A stretch of 64,000 bases of DNA. Source: Gammaproteobacteria bacterium (GTDB taxonomy: Bacteria > Pseudomonadota > Gammaproteobacteria > Pseudomonadales > Pseudohongiellaceae). Shown here piece by piece: positions 1-8,716 of this stretch (within the stretch, counting starts at the first letter, position 1; each line of letters starts with the position of its first letter). Below the pieces are notes generated by a model, which saw nothing but the letters and a program-made list of their open reading frames with translations, was not told the origin of the DNA and searched no databases. A program made the position numbers and the translations under genes. The stretch covers positions 3,850,501-3,914,500 of the forward strand of contig JAWKZW010000001.1 in assembly GCA_041395725.1 (NCBI GenBank), read 5' to 3'.

Positions 1-36
1 TTGCGTGTTGAATATCTCCACCGTAACAGTTTGTTA

Positions 37-67
37 AGAAAAAAGAAGCACCGTCACCGGTGCTTCT
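37..67 (-). terminator. Rho-independent terminator of the RadC-like gene
   Basis: A 10-bp perfect stem (44-53 with 58-67, four-base loop) lies directly after the stop codon of the minus-strand RadC-like gene. On the minus strand it is followed by a run of T (complement of the A-rich 37-43). This is a classical intrinsic terminator seen directly in the sequence. Confidence 0.85.
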
Positions 68-70
68 AAG

Positions 71-565
71 TCACAACAATCCAGCCTCAGCAAACGATGT
101 GCATTCGCCAAAGCCAACGACAATATGATCCAGCACCCTCACGTCTACCAGCTCCAGCGCTTCCTTCAACCGTTGGGTTATTTGTTTGTCAGCCTGGCTT
201 GGCGTGGTCATACCGGAAGGATGGTTATGGGTGAATATAACGGCCGCAGCGTTCAGCTCGAGGGCTAACCTGACTACAGCTCTGGGATGGACGCTAGCGC
301 TGTTCACAGTCCCTCTGAATAGCTTTTCAAAGCGGATCAGGTTGTGCTGGTTATCCAGGAATAGACAGCAGAAATGCTCGTCCTTCTCCTCGGCTATCTG
401 AAGTTGGCAGAACTGCTTTACAGCCGCTGATGAGGTTAGTGCTTCACCAGTGACGAGCATGGTTTCAAGTATTCCAATAGCTTCGCTGATGATATCTCTC
501 TGTGCCTGGGAATAGTCCAGGCTCTGGCTTTCTGTTTCTACTAAATTGCTCGAAATTGATGGCAT
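71..565 (-). CDS. RadC-family JAB/MPN domain protein (accessory type)
   Basis: This is a 164-residue protein of the RadC/MPN+ family, a putative zinc metalloprotease-like fold. The JAMM signature is visible as H-N-H-P-S-G, preceded by a hydrophobic strand (AAAVIFT) and followed by the typical D-x-R-V-L-D-H-I-V-V-G segment. It is shorter than chromosomal RadC (about 220 aa) because the N-terminal helix-hairpin-helix part is missing. Short RadC copies are common in integrated elements, where their role is unknown. The longer frame would begin at 619, but an AGGAG sequence about 8 bases upstream of the ATG at 565 makes 565 the likely start. A strong terminator follows the stop. A protease role is not shown by the sequence alone. 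Confidence 0.85.
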   Translation of the reverse strand: MPSISSNLVETESQSLDYSQAQRDIISEAIGILETMLVTGEALTSSAAVKQFCQLQIAEEKDEHFCCLFLDNQHNLIRFEKLFRGTVNSASVHPRAVVRLALELNAAAVIFTHNHPSGMTTPSQADKQITQRLKEALELVDVRVLDHIVVGFGECTSFAEAGLL

Positions 566-850
566 ATCTGTGGCTCCTGTGAGTACGTATACACGGGCAA
601 GAATGGGATTTGGGCACATAGCTGCCAGGGAGTGACGAAACGCCTCTCTCGGTGCTGCTGGCCCGTCTCACAAGCGAAGCGGCGAAAGCCAGGAATTGGA
701 AGGATGATGAATGTCCAGGAAGCGACATATATCTGATCAGGACTGGTGTTTGGATTGCTTGTTGGAGAATCACATCCGGCGAGCCAGGGCTCGTTCGTGC
801 ATGAGGTTGGCTATCTGCAACGTGTAAGGGCGTAAAGTGTAAAAGCAGAC

Positions 851-873
851 CGCCACCCCATGAAGGGGTGGCG
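851..873 (-). terminator. Hairpin terminator after the 78-aa gene
   Basis: A 9-bp perfect GC-rich stem (851-859 with 865-873, five-base loop) sits just past the stop codon at 880 of the minus-strand gene. On the minus strand it is followed by a modest T-rich tail (GCTTTTACACTTT). It is probably an intrinsic terminator, with a weaker tail than the one at 37-67. Confidence 0.6.
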
Positions 874-879
874 TCAGAG

Positions 880-1116
880 TCAGGCAGCTTCAATATACGG
901 AGCCTTTGTAGGTGGCTCACGCTGAATATGTTCTAGCCCCAGCTCTTGGTATAAGGCGCGTAGACGAGCTTCTCGTTCGACACGAGCCTCAGTTTCGAGG
1001 GAAGAGGACTCACCTTCAGCCCAGAGCGCACAGTTCTCAAGGGTGCGGGCACCCAGGTCTAACGCTCGGAAGAGGGAGGTGAATGCACTGAACATAGTAC
1101 GTAACATCTCACGCAT
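880..1116 (-). CDS. Small hypothetical protein (78 aa)
   Basis: A short gene I do not recognise. The ATG at 1116 is preceded by a clear AGGAG about 7 bases upstream, and the stop is followed at once by a hairpin, so expression signals bracket the frame tightly. The product is mainly helical in character, with an acidic/basic central part (residues 35-60 rich in E and R) that could form a short amphipathic helix or coiled coil. It has no signal peptide or cysteine motif. Similar small genes often accompany RadC-type genes in integrative islands, but no function can be assigned. Confidence 0.6.
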   Translation of the reverse strand: MREMLRTMFSAFTSLFRALDLGARTLENCALWAEGESSSLETEARVEREARLRALYQELGLEHIQREPPTKAPYIEAA

Positions 1117-1280
1117 GGTATTACTCCTATAGGTACTGGATTGACTCGAGTGGGGTTGTTCCCGTTACCCAAGCGGAGCGTGGCGTGATGAGGGAAAGAA
1201 TGAAGGGGGGGGGGTGGTTTCGATTTCTTGGTTTAAGTGATTAGTACTTCAGTCGTAAGCATTTTTGAGTTTTCTCAGAA

Positions 1281-1448
1281 TCCTGCGAGAAATACCAGGG
1301 CCCGGTGAAGATCATCGCCTGCGTGGAAGACCCGGCGGTGATCCGCCAGATTCTGGAACATTTGCGGAAGAAGGGGGCCGAAGATTTCCAGGCGCAGCTG
1401 CCGCCTGAGCGTGCCCCGCCGCAGATCGGGTTGTTTGATGAGGCCTGA
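1281..1448 (+). pseudogene. C-terminal fragment of an IS91-like (Y2) transposase
   Basis: The plus-strand frame ending in TGA at 1446-1448 reads like the last 55 residues of an IS91-family transposase: the segment I-I-A-C-V-E-D-P-A-V-I followed by R-A-P-P-Q-I-G-L-F-D-E-A is typical of that C-terminus. No start codon, zinc-binding region or catalytic tyrosines are present, so it is a remnant. A different part of a similar transposase lies at 3630-4110. The two pieces are not colinear, which argues for rearrangement or two separate insertions. Confidence 0.65.
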
Positions 1449-2134
1449 CTCAACATCAAGACGTAAATGAGAGTAAAAGGGAGAATTACAGCCTGCCAGG
1501 GACGGTGGTCGGACTGCTCTCGGCCTGGAAACGACTTGCGCACGATTTAGCCAGTATTGAAGAGGTATTTGCGTAGTATTGAAGAACGAATCCATCCGGT
1601 TCCATCAGAATTCTGGTCGATAAGCAGTCATTGTCCAATTCACGATCCGCCAAGCTGGACAGCCTCCCGGTTGAGATATACCTCTTGTCCTTCTATAAGC
1701 CGACAATGGTGTGTCTGAGCCGCTCCATTACCACTATCATAATTAGCTGCAGGTATCGATTGCGGAAAACTACGATATCCGTTGAACGCCGAGTCAGGCA
1801 GGCCGCGATAGGGGGCCGAAAAACCCCGGTATATTTCCGCATTCTTTCCGGTAAAGCCCGGGTCCTTACCATCGATGAGAGCGGGGAAAATGCCATGACG
1901 TGGCGCCAGTCCGCCGCTTAGCAGCAGCAACAGCGCTACATCCGGGCAGGGCCGATCGAACAGCCCCCCGTCTGCCAGTGGCCAAACCATTTGCGAATAT
2001 CATCTGAATATTCAAATTCAGGATGGTGCAGCCATGTGTTCATGATTACCAGACGCTCGAAAAAGGTACTGACAAGTAAGAAAAGGCAAACTTACTGGTT
2101 GCTTCTTCGGCGTAATTGCAGGGTTGTGTATGAA
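1449..2134. other. Region without a recognisable gene
   Basis: About 690 bases between the IS91 remnant and the PEP-CTERM gene. A minus-strand frame of 116 codons (1640-1990) and a plus-strand frame (1631-1921) overlap here. Neither has a convincing ribosome-binding site or a family I recognise. The stretch may be decayed mobile-element or gene sequence. Confidence 0.5.
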
Positions 2135-3286
2135 TCAAGCTCTTAGATGACGCCTGCGAGCAAAATTTAGCCCTATTAATCCCAAACTAAGGAGTGCCAG
2201 TAGCGAGGGCTCAGAAACTGATGCCTTTGCTTCAAAGGACCTTACAGCACCATTAAAAGCTATTTGAGTAACACCACTAGTTATTCCGCTTCCATACGAA
2301 ACCGAAAAGTTCTCGAAGAAACTAAATCCTTGCAAGGAGATTTCTGGTGTTATTAAGAATTGGTTCAAATCCAGGATTCCAGTCGGTAGCGCACCTAGGG
2401 TCAGGTTAATCTGAAAATCTTTGCCAAGTAGTATCTTCTCCGTAACAGTAAAAATATCGAACGCACTTAGGCCATCCCACTCCAACTCTAATACCCCGGT
2501 TCGAAGATCGGCTGTACCATCTACCGTAAGGTTGCCGGGGGAGAGACCCGGGGCTATTGTGCCTCCGAGACCAAACAGGGCACCCTGAAGCGTGCCCCCA
2601 TTACCGAATAGGAAAGTATTTGGATTGAGATCAAGGAACAAAGACTGAAATCTGGACCCTTGATTAAGTTCAATCCTTGCTGCTCCAGATCCATCTGATT
2701 CACCTGCCACGGTCCCTCCCCCAGCTCGTAGAGTTGAATTCTCAAGTCTTATAATTCCGAAACCACCTGAACTTCTTCCAAGGCTAATCTGATCCGCTAC
2801 GTCAATAACCGTTTGATTGCTGTCACCGAAGTATCCCACCGCCGCAATAATCCCAGTACCTCCATTGGCACCAGCGTTTATATTCTCGAATTTAGTACTA
2901 CCTCCATTGGTGACGTTGAGAAGTCCGGTTGAACCTGCACCCAACCCTGCGAAAACACTTTTCCCAGAAAAGTCGACCTCAGCCGAGCCAAGTGAACCGT
3001 TGCCTGTTACTGCAAGACCACCTTCTGAGCCGCCCTGACCTAGAACAGCAGCGACACTGCCACTGTAATTGGTGGATAATGTCGTTGGACCAGCCAAGGA
3101 GTTTACGATCACACCTCCTTCCACCCCATTGAAACCTATTCTCAATTGATCGTCAGTCAACCCATCTTCCGTGAAATCAACAGGGAAAACCGCGTCACGC
3201 GCGATGATTCCAGCCTGTGTTGCTGTACAGAAAGCCAAAGTCATTCCTACAAGGCCAATTTGCATATTTCTCTTTATTCGTGCCAT
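2135..3286 (-). CDS. PEP-CTERM sorting domain protein, beta-rich and secreted
   Basis: A 383-residue exported protein. It begins with a signal peptide (residues 1-26, ending near T-Q-A). A long Gly/Asn/Ser-rich middle follows (about 60-250) with repeated short beta-strand-like units such as V-x-N-G-G-S, suggesting a beta-helix surface protein. It ends in a PEP-CTERM tail: S-E-P-S, a hydrophobic helix (LLALLSLGLIGL) and an R-R-R cluster. PEP-CTERM tails are recognised by exosortase (EpsH-type) and are linked to exopolysaccharide and biofilm formation; no exosortase gene is in this window. AGGAAAG sits 6-7 bases before the ATG, supporting this start. Substrate or ligand is unknown. Confidence 0.85.
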   Translation of the reverse strand: MARIKRNMQIGLVGMTLAFCTATQAGIIARDAVFPVDFTEDGLTDDQLRIGFNGVEGGVIVNSLAGPTTLSTNYSGSVAAVLGQGGSEGGLAVTGNGSLGSAEVDFSGKSVFAGLGAGSTGLLNVTNGGSTKFENINAGANGGTGIIAAVGYFGDSNQTVIDVADQISLGRSSGGFGIIRLENSTLRAGGGTVAGESDGSGAARIELNQGSRFQSLFLDLNPNTFLFGNGGTLQGALFGLGGTIAPGLSPGNLTVDGTADLRTGVLELEWDGLSAFDIFTVTEKILLGKDFQINLTLGALPTGILDLNQFLITPEISLQGFSFFENFSVSYGSGITSGVTQIAFNGAVRSFEAKASVSEPSLLALLSLGLIGLNFARRRHLRA

Positions 3287-3581
3287 TTAGTACTTTCCTC
3301 ATTGAAATCACTCTTTGACGCAATTTGCGGGCCACATAATATGGAATTATAATTTCCTATTATATTAAGGAGTTATGGGAGGACAACTAACATGAAATCA
3401 AGTTTCATTACGGTTGTGCAAAGAAGATGTAAATTATTTCGACACAATAGCATTTTTGATACTTTCCCCTGACAAGCAAATAGAGTAGCCCTCTAGACAT
3501 ACACCAACTCTACCCTGCAGAGGTCTAATGGAACCGGACACTTTAATAAGCGACAATATTAGCGTAAATTGAGGTGTCACT
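3287..3581. other. A+T-rich spacer ahead of an IS3-like end
   Basis: This stretch lies upstream of the PEP-CTERM gene and probably contains its promoter. Near 3530 it runs into a sequence resembling the outer end of an IS3-type element (TGGAACCGGACACTT, then a spacer with GAGGTGTCACT before an ATG). No gene is seen. Confidence 0.4.
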
Positions 3582-3629
3582 ATGACTCAGAAACGTACCA
3601 ACCAACATTATCCAGTTCAGTTTAAGGAA
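3582..3629 (+). pseudogene. IS3-like orfA 5' fragment
   Basis: The first 16 codons (M-T-Q-K-R-T ... Y-P-V-Q-F-K-E-E) match the usual beginning of IS3-family OrfA proteins, and the upstream bases look like an IS3-type terminal repeat followed by a ribosome-binding region (GAGGTG). The homology stops near 3629, where the reading frame continues into an IS91-like transposase fragment. It is a broken remnant, joined in frame to foreign sequence. Confidence 0.55.
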
Positions 3630-4110
3630 GAGACCTACCCGGAGCTGATGAGACAGGTGCTGGGTATCGTTACCCGGGCGATCTCCACCCCCCTGGCCCA
3701 ACAGGCCGGATTGTCCAGCAAGGAAGCCCCCACCGGGGCGGTCACCCTGATCCAGCGCTTCGGGTCTGCGCTCAACCTGAACATCCATTTCCACATGTTG
3801 TTTCTGGATGGGGTGTACGTACAGGATGAGGCGGGTCACTACGGTTTCCGCCACACACGCGCCCCCCAACCGTCGAGCAGCTTCACAATCTGCTGCAGCG
3901 CATCAGCCAGCGGGTGGCCCGCTTCCTGGAGCGGCGGGGCATCCTGGAGCGGGACGAGGACAACAGTTACCTGACCCTGGACGGCCTGGAGGAGGAAGAC
4001 CCGCTGCAGGAAATCCACAGCCATTCGGTCACCTACCGGATCGCAGTAGGCCCGCAAAAGGGCCGCAAGGTTTTCACCCTGCAGGCCATTCCGCCACAAC
4101 TGGAAGAATC
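3630..4110 (+). pseudogene. Internal fragment of an IS91-like (Y2) transposase, frameshifted
   Basis: The frame after about 3630 carries the IS91/IS801 transposase core: T-G-A-V-T-L-I-Q-R-F-G-S-A-L-N-L-N-I-H-F-H-M-L, with the H-F-H metal-binding motif typical of HUH/Y2 nucleases. Near 3860-3870, in a run of six C, the frame shifts. Similarity continues in another frame (R-V-A-R-F-L-E-R-R-G-I-L to about 4110) and then stops abruptly before the catalytic tyrosine region. Both ends are truncated. It is certainly inactive. Confidence 0.8.
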
Positions 4111-4143
4111 ACCGGGTAACGCCCGGGTGGCCACGCGATGTCG

Positions 4144-4491
4144 TCAAGGAAAGTTATAGAGATCGCCTTCTTTACCTCCACTACCAATTATCGACATAAC
4201 CACTTTAAGTAATTCCGGATCGGAGTCAGTGACGATACTGGCAAGTCTGGCCATAGCGCCTCTGAGTAGTTCCTCAACTAACTCGTTCTGTTCATAAGCA
4301 GCGACAGCACCTTTGAGCAGAGTCGTGTAGGCCTCAGGGTTCTTCTCCCAGGTGTCTCTCAGCTGCCTACTGGATTTGGTTAAGCCAGCAGCCATGGCCA
4401 GCTTCCTGGACTGTTCTATGTCCCTGTGGCGAGCTTCGCCGTCTAAAAGTTCTTCGATGGTCATAGCTGCATGGAAAGAGGGTACGGTCAT
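4144..4491 (-). CDS. Hypothetical protein (115 aa)
   Basis: I do not recognise a family. The ATG at 4491 has AGGAG 9 bases upstream; an overlapping out-of-frame ATG just before it reads into an early stop and can be ignored. The product looks soluble and helical, with many E, R and K residues and repeated helical segments (residues 10-40 and 50-95), and no signal peptide. The gene abuts the IS91 fragment at its 3' end: the remnant ends near 4110, 34 bases from this gene's stop. The insertion may therefore have removed downstream neighbours. Confidence 0.6.
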   Translation of the reverse strand: MTVPSFHAAMTIEELLDGEARHRDIEQSRKLAMAAGLTKSSRQLRDTWEKNPEAYTTLLKGAVAAYEQNELVEELLRGAMARLASIVTDSDPELLKVVMSIIGSGGKEGDLYNFP

Positions 4492-4715
4492 CGCATGGTT
4501 CTCCTGTCTGGAAAACCATAAAGCATGAGTTCATGATTAAAGCAGCACAAGTTTCCAACTGGTTGACAGAGAGGCTAGCTTGATCGTGGCACTGATGCGC
4601 AGTGGCCGGCTCATTATTCGTCAGCAGAAATGTGGGGGCGGGTGCTTTTCGATTGGCTTTAGGCCAAAAGTGGCGGAGTAGGGAGGCAGTATATTGCCTC
4701 CCACGCCAATTAGAT
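4492..4715. other. Spacer, no gene seen
   Basis: About 220 bases between two minus-strand genes, presumably carrying the promoter of the 115-aa gene. I see no structured RNA, repeat or operator. Confidence 0.4.
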
Positions 4716-5048
4716 TTATTCAACCTCAACGGTGCTAGCGCCGTCTGCAGCTCGCTTTACGGCCTGGGTTCCGTCTTTTGCTGCACTCTCTGACGAGTAC
4801 GATTGAGAAGTAAGGATAATCTCACCATTCCCAGCTTTCAGTCTGAAATAGAATTTTTCATTCTTGCCCTCATAGACCTCGAACCGCTTATCATCCTGAG
4901 AGTTCTTCTTGACCGACTCAATTCCATTGCTAGCACCTGCTTTGGCTTTATAGCCCTCAGAGGATCCGACAGTTTCACCGTTTCCAGCTTTAAGTCTAAA
5001 CCTGAACTCACCTGCTTTATCTTTATAAAGCTCAAATTTACCAGCCAT
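4716..5048 (-). CDS. YegP-like protein (DUF1508, two repeats)
   Basis: A 110-residue protein of the UPF0339/YegP family. It consists of two tandem DUF1508 modules (residues 1-50 and 53-103), each with the F-E-(L/V)-Y-x-x-K ... F-x-F-R-L-K-A-G-N-G-E pattern followed by a S-x-x-Y segment. The family is small, cytosolic and widespread in proteobacteria; its biochemical function is not established. AAGGAA lies 7 bases before the ATG, supporting the start. Full length for the two-repeat type (E. coli YegP is about 110 aa). Confidence 0.9.
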   Translation of the reverse strand: MAGKFELYKDKAGEFRFRLKAGNGETVGSSEGYKAKAGASNGIESVKKNSQDDKRFEVYEGKNEKFYFRLKAGNGEIILTSQSYSSESAAKDGTQAVKRAADGASTVEVE

Positions 5049-5223
5049 ACGTTAGTTCCTTTATTAGATTTGATTAAACTTAGCTATCAATCTGATGAAC
5101 TTCGTGAAGTAGCCGCCAGGAGCCGCCACTTCTTTTGCAGCTCGGCTTTCATCAGCTATCAATCACACCGGACATTAGCTTTCGGGTCAAGCCTTGAGAT
5201 TAATGCAGCCTTTTGCACTATCT

Positions 5224-6894
5224 CTAATTGATGGTCAGTCTGGTAGGAGTCGGAGTAAATATTAGCTCTCCCCCGTTTGGCCAGTAGGCGATGAAGAAGT
5301 CCACTATGATCGGCGCTCCAAAATAGCCTCTGACCAGAGTGAATTCATAAGTCTCTTCAATTACAGGGTTTGCGAACGTTTGCAGTTGGTTTAGATCACC
5401 ATCGAAAGGAATGAGCTCACCAGCAGACGTCAAGTAGTAGAGGTTACCATCTAATACGGGGAGCAAGTAGATGCCTAACTCTTTACCGATGTGCTCAGCC
5501 TCGGGAGTGAGCGATATTGATATATCCACAAGGTCCTCAGTGCCTGCCTGCGTATAGAAAGGGCAACCATCATTCCTGGTCAAACCCATTGAGAAACGTG
5601 CTGTAGACTCCTCTCCGTTGAGGTAGAGGCCGTTCTGCGTAGGCCTTGTAGCATGGTGTAGATCATCACCCAGTATGGATTCAATGGCAGCAATCTCAGC
5701 CTCATCGAATTCCAAGCCATAGATACTCTTTACCTCTACCCAGTTTCTAACGTATTCGCAGTGATAGGTTGTATTGGGGGGCAGCCACTCAGCAGGGTCT
5801 CTTGCACCTTTGGAACTGTTCGTTCCGTCGTCCACAGCAATCAGCACATTCTTATTGATCATGTCATTGGCGAACGCTTGCTTCGCCTCATTCGTCCAGG
5901 CATAGGCTCCGCTATCGTGAGCCTCAGAAAGTGGAACAAAGTGATCGATGTCTACATCGCTCGGGTTAGTGAAGGTCAAGCCAGTATAGGGATCGTCCCA
6001 GAGTCCTTCATCGACAAAACATCCATCGGGCGACATGCTGACAGGCACGAGAGATTCGATAATGAGTACTTCGTGCCGAGTATTGATGCAATCTCCATCG
6101 ATATCGGCCCACCCGCCAGGCATGTAATCGTCTCTGTCGTAGTCGTATGTAGGGCTTGGCTCTTCAACAGTAATCATTACTGTATGGCTGCCTTGTGCCC
6201 CTTCATCATCCGTGGCTTTGAAAGTAACGGCTGAGGCTCCATCGGGGAGTGGGAGACTCGGGGTCAGCCCCGTTGCTACAACAGCACTATTGACCAGCCA
6301 TTCTGATGAGGTGATTGAACCATCATTGTCGGTAGCTGTTGCTGAGAAACTAACGACCTCGCCTGAAGCCCCATCCGAGTCCAGTATGGTTCTGTCACCT
6401 CCAGCTATAGCAACCACAGGCGGTTGATTGGGTGGCTCGACAGTAATGGTGACACTGGTAGTGGATGCCGCACCATCGTCGTCCGTGGCTCGAAAAGTGA
6501 TTTCAACATTCCCGTCACCTAGCAGGATTGATGCTGAAAGCCCTGTGCTAACAATAGTCCCATTGACAATCCAGCCTGTAGAGGCGATCGAGCCGTCGCT
6601 ATCTGTGGCAGTTGCCGTAAAACTGACTGATTCGCTTGGTGAGCCATCAGAATCAGGAATTGTTCGATTGCCTCCTAATATACTGACCTCAGGAAGTGAA
6701 TTTGATTCTTGTGCTGCAATATAGGCCCGACCAACTTCTTTGGAGCTAAAGGACATCCCAGCGTAAGCACCATTGTGACAGTGGTACATACCAGTAGCTG
6801 TCTCATTATGGCAACCGTACGCGTCCAGGCCTCCTCCATGAGCGAATAACGAACTTGGAAGAGTGAGCAGTGCTATTACTAGGTATCTTGCCAT
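5224..6894 (-). CDS. Secreted HNH-family nuclease with YHYH and PKD-like domains
   Basis: A 556-residue modular exported protein. A signal peptide (1-18, ending L-F-A) is followed by a short cysteine/histidine module (residues 20-42, G-C-H-N ... Y-H-C-H-N-G) resembling the YHYH domain. Next come two tandem PKD/immunoglobulin-like repeats (about 68-152 and 158-242), each starting with a G-G-x-R-T-I-x-D-S-D-G motif. A DUF1524/GmrSD-type HNH region (about 300-400) follows: D-I-D-H-F-V-P-L, then N ... N-S-S-K-G-A-R-D-P-A-E-W-L-P-P-N. The C-terminal beta-rich part (440-556) is unassigned. D-H and the downstream N/K residues fit an extracellular DNase of this family. The longer frame starts at GTG 6942, but ATG 6894 places the signal peptide at the N-terminus. 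No clear ribosome-binding site supports either start. Confidence 0.8.
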   Translation of the reverse strand: MARYLVIALLTLPSSLFAHGGGLDAYGCHNETATGMYHCHNGAYAGMSFSSKEVGRAYIAAQESNSLPEVSILGGNRTIPDSDGSPSESVSFTATATDSDGSIASTGWIVNGTIVSTGLSASILLGDGNVEITFRATDDDGAASTTSVTITVEPPNQPPVVAIAGGDRTILDSDGASGEVVSFSATATDNDGSITSSEWLVNSAVVATGLTPSLPLPDGASAVTFKATDDEGAQGSHTVMITVEEPSPTYDYDRDDYMPGGWADIDGDCINTRHEVLIIESLVPVSMSPDGCFVDEGLWDDPYTGLTFTNPSDVDIDHFVPLSEAHDSGAYAWTNEAKQAFANDMINKNVLIAVDDGTNSSKGARDPAEWLPPNTTYHCEYVRNWVEVKSIYGLEFDEAEIAAIESILGDDLHHATRPTQNGLYLNGEESTARFSMGLTRNDGCPFYTQAGTEDLVDISISLTPEAEHIGKELGIYLLPVLDGNLYYLTSAGELIPFDGDLNQLQTFANPVIEETYEFTLVRGYFGAPIIVDFFIAYWPNGGELIFTPTPTRLTIN

Positions 6895-7264
6895 GGGGGA
6901 TTTGTGCCTGCCTTCGATGTGGTGGTGGAAAGAGATTGCCACGAAAACCAGGGGTATGACAATAGTAAGTAAATCTGCCCCCGTGCTTGCTTGGGGGCAT
7001 ACCTGGCGAGCAACTATCGAATTCTCCAGGGTACTTAGCCATATAGGCTATATGTGCGATTTTAACCCTATTTTAGAGGCGATATGGTGAGGTGTCACTC
7101 TTGATCACCTGCAAAGCTAAAACGCCCTGGAGGGGCTGGAATTTACCCTCTGTAGGCGAGAAACCGAGCTTCCTGGGGCAGGCTGTTACTACTGGAAACA
7201 GCATCAGAGATTAACGTCTCTAACGCTAACGGCAACATTGGCTGCTTTATTTGCGAATTGAATG
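6895..7264. other. Spacer, no convincing gene
   Basis: About 370 bases upstream of the secreted nuclease gene and downstream of the DUF2971 gene. Short frames exist on both strands but none has a ribosome-binding site or a recognisable product. The promoter of the nuclease gene probably lies here. Confidence 0.4.
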
Positions 7265-7894
7265 TTATGTCGCTCTGTCCCCATACGATTTCCAGTCGGC
7301 ATTTTCTATTAGCGTTGAATTCCACATGGGAATACTCTTGCAGCCTTCGATCTTTTTAAGAAGGCCAATAACGCTCTCCCTTAAATTTGGATGCATCCAC
7401 GGGCTCAGAGTTATGCGAGTGATGGATGACAAATCAAATGGGATATCCAAATGCTCAGTTTCTTCTGATTTAGATTCCCAGAGTGCACGAAACTCTTTTT
7501 CATGTTTGTATGGAATTCTCTTGATAAAAGGTAGGTCTTCGGTTCTTGGATTTTTGCCCTCTAGCTCATCAAGCTTGAGATAGCGTACTTTCTTAAAGCT
7601 CACCCCGCTAGTTGCCCTGAGGGCTCTTTCCAGATCTTTGCCTCTAAAATAAACGCAGACACCTGAGGAACCAGAAGAAAATACACGCCAATGATGGTAC
7701 GTTTCTGACTCTGCCGTAAAACAGAGGGCCAACACAGACTTCAGTTGCTTCTTTTCCTTATAAGTCGAGAGGAAATATGAGTCATTCTTGTCATCCCAAA
7801 ACGAAGGGTCCAACAACGTCAGTTCTCGCTTAGTCAGTAATTGTACTAGCGAAGGTATGTCTGTGTATCGTTTGTAGCTTGCTTTACGTTGCAT
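7265..7894 (-). CDS. DUF2971 family protein
   Basis: A 209-residue soluble protein of the DUF2971 family. Recognition rests on the N-terminal pattern Y-K-R-Y ... L-T-L-L-D-P-S-F-W-D-D-K-N-D, the central C-F-T ... H-H-W-R-V-F-S-S-G-S-S-G-V segment and the K-H-E-K-E-F-R-A-L-W-E motif. The family is frequent in accessory regions and near defence genes; its activity is unknown. It lies 70 bases downstream of a frameshifted HNH gene on the same strand, so the two may form one unit. No signal peptide. Confidence 0.85.
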   Translation of the reverse strand: MQRKASYKRYTDIPSLVQLLTKRELTLLDPSFWDDKNDSYFLSTYKEKKQLKSVLALCFTAESETYHHWRVFSSGSSGVCVYFRGKDLERALRATSGVSFKKVRYLKLDELEGKNPRTEDLPFIKRIPYKHEKEFRALWESKSEETEHLDIPFDLSSITRITLSPWMHPNLRESVIGLLKKIEGCKSIPMWNSTLIENADWKSYGDRAT

Positions 7895-7964
7895 TGGTTT
7901 TCACTAGCGACATAATACAAGTAATAATAGAAGCAGCGCCGGATGCTTTTTTTTTGATTTCTCG

Positions 7965-8590
7965 CTAGGACGCAACATCACAAAACACGCCTGTTGTGAC
8001 CATGGCCCAGTGCCCGGAATGAATTTCGATAAACCATATACTGGAACTACCTTCGATTAAATACCAATAATTAAAAGCCCCATCGCAAATGTTGTTATAG
8101 GCCAGCTCTTCCAATTCGATCGGTCTGTCTACCAATGAATCAATTCTTCTCTTGACGCTGCTCGGAAAAACTCTTCCGGTATGATAGAAAAATAAACCTT
8201 TCGCAATTTTAGATAATACGCGATCATATAGATTAACCGGTAATTCGAAAGCAATCCTGGTTTGCCTTTTCCCTGAAGCATCTTTCACTTCAACTTCACG
8301 AGTGGTGTCCAAGAATATATTTCTGAGTTTATTGTTACGTTTAAAGCTTTTTAGTCCGCCTTCCTTCCACATATCCCTTGATGCCGAAGTATTTCCTCCA
8401 ACTTCTGCGCTAATATAGTTCCGTAGTTGTTCATCGTCTTCCGAGCTGCCATTGTTGCAACCAAAACAAGCAGGGACAGTGATCCTTTGGCCTTCTGCTC
8501 CCTTTAAAAGCACTTCGGCGGAACGTGTTCAACAGTTGTTGATGGGTTTACGCCACAAATAACACATGTCGAACTCTTTGGTGGCTGCAT
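7965..8590 (-). pseudogene. HNH endonuclease-like gene, split by a one-base frameshift
   Basis: Two frames join into one protein. The ATG at 8590 opens a frame with C-V-I-C-G ... E-H-V-P-P-K-C-F that hits TAA about 8504. The other frame continues with K-G-A-E-G-Q-R-I-T-V-P-A-C-F-G-C-N-N-G-S-S-E-D-D-E and runs to 7965. Together they give the CxxC ... E-H ... CxxC-N zinc-ribbon HNH layout. One extra T in the TTTT run near 8507 would restore an uninterrupted protein of about 208 residues. This could be a real inactivating deletion, a phase-variable tract or an assembly error. The C-terminal half is not recognised. DUF2971 follows downstream. Confidence 0.7.
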
Positions 8591-8716
8591 TTTGCGAATA
8601 TAACGTCCCGTAATAATTTAACTCTTCTCACTCGATCTCATACATTGCTTTTTATGATTTTTTTAGAAAACTTGCGTCCCAAGAGGTATCAGTTGCTGCT
8701 GAAATACATTGAGCAC

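Noticed and set aside
465..920. 151-codon minus-strand frame between the RadC-like and 78-aa genes
   Set aside because: Overlaps the RadC-like start and the terminator hairpin at 851-873; no ribosome-binding site.
1640..1990. 116-codon minus-strand frame
   Set aside because: No ribosome-binding site or family; mentioned only as part of the empty region.
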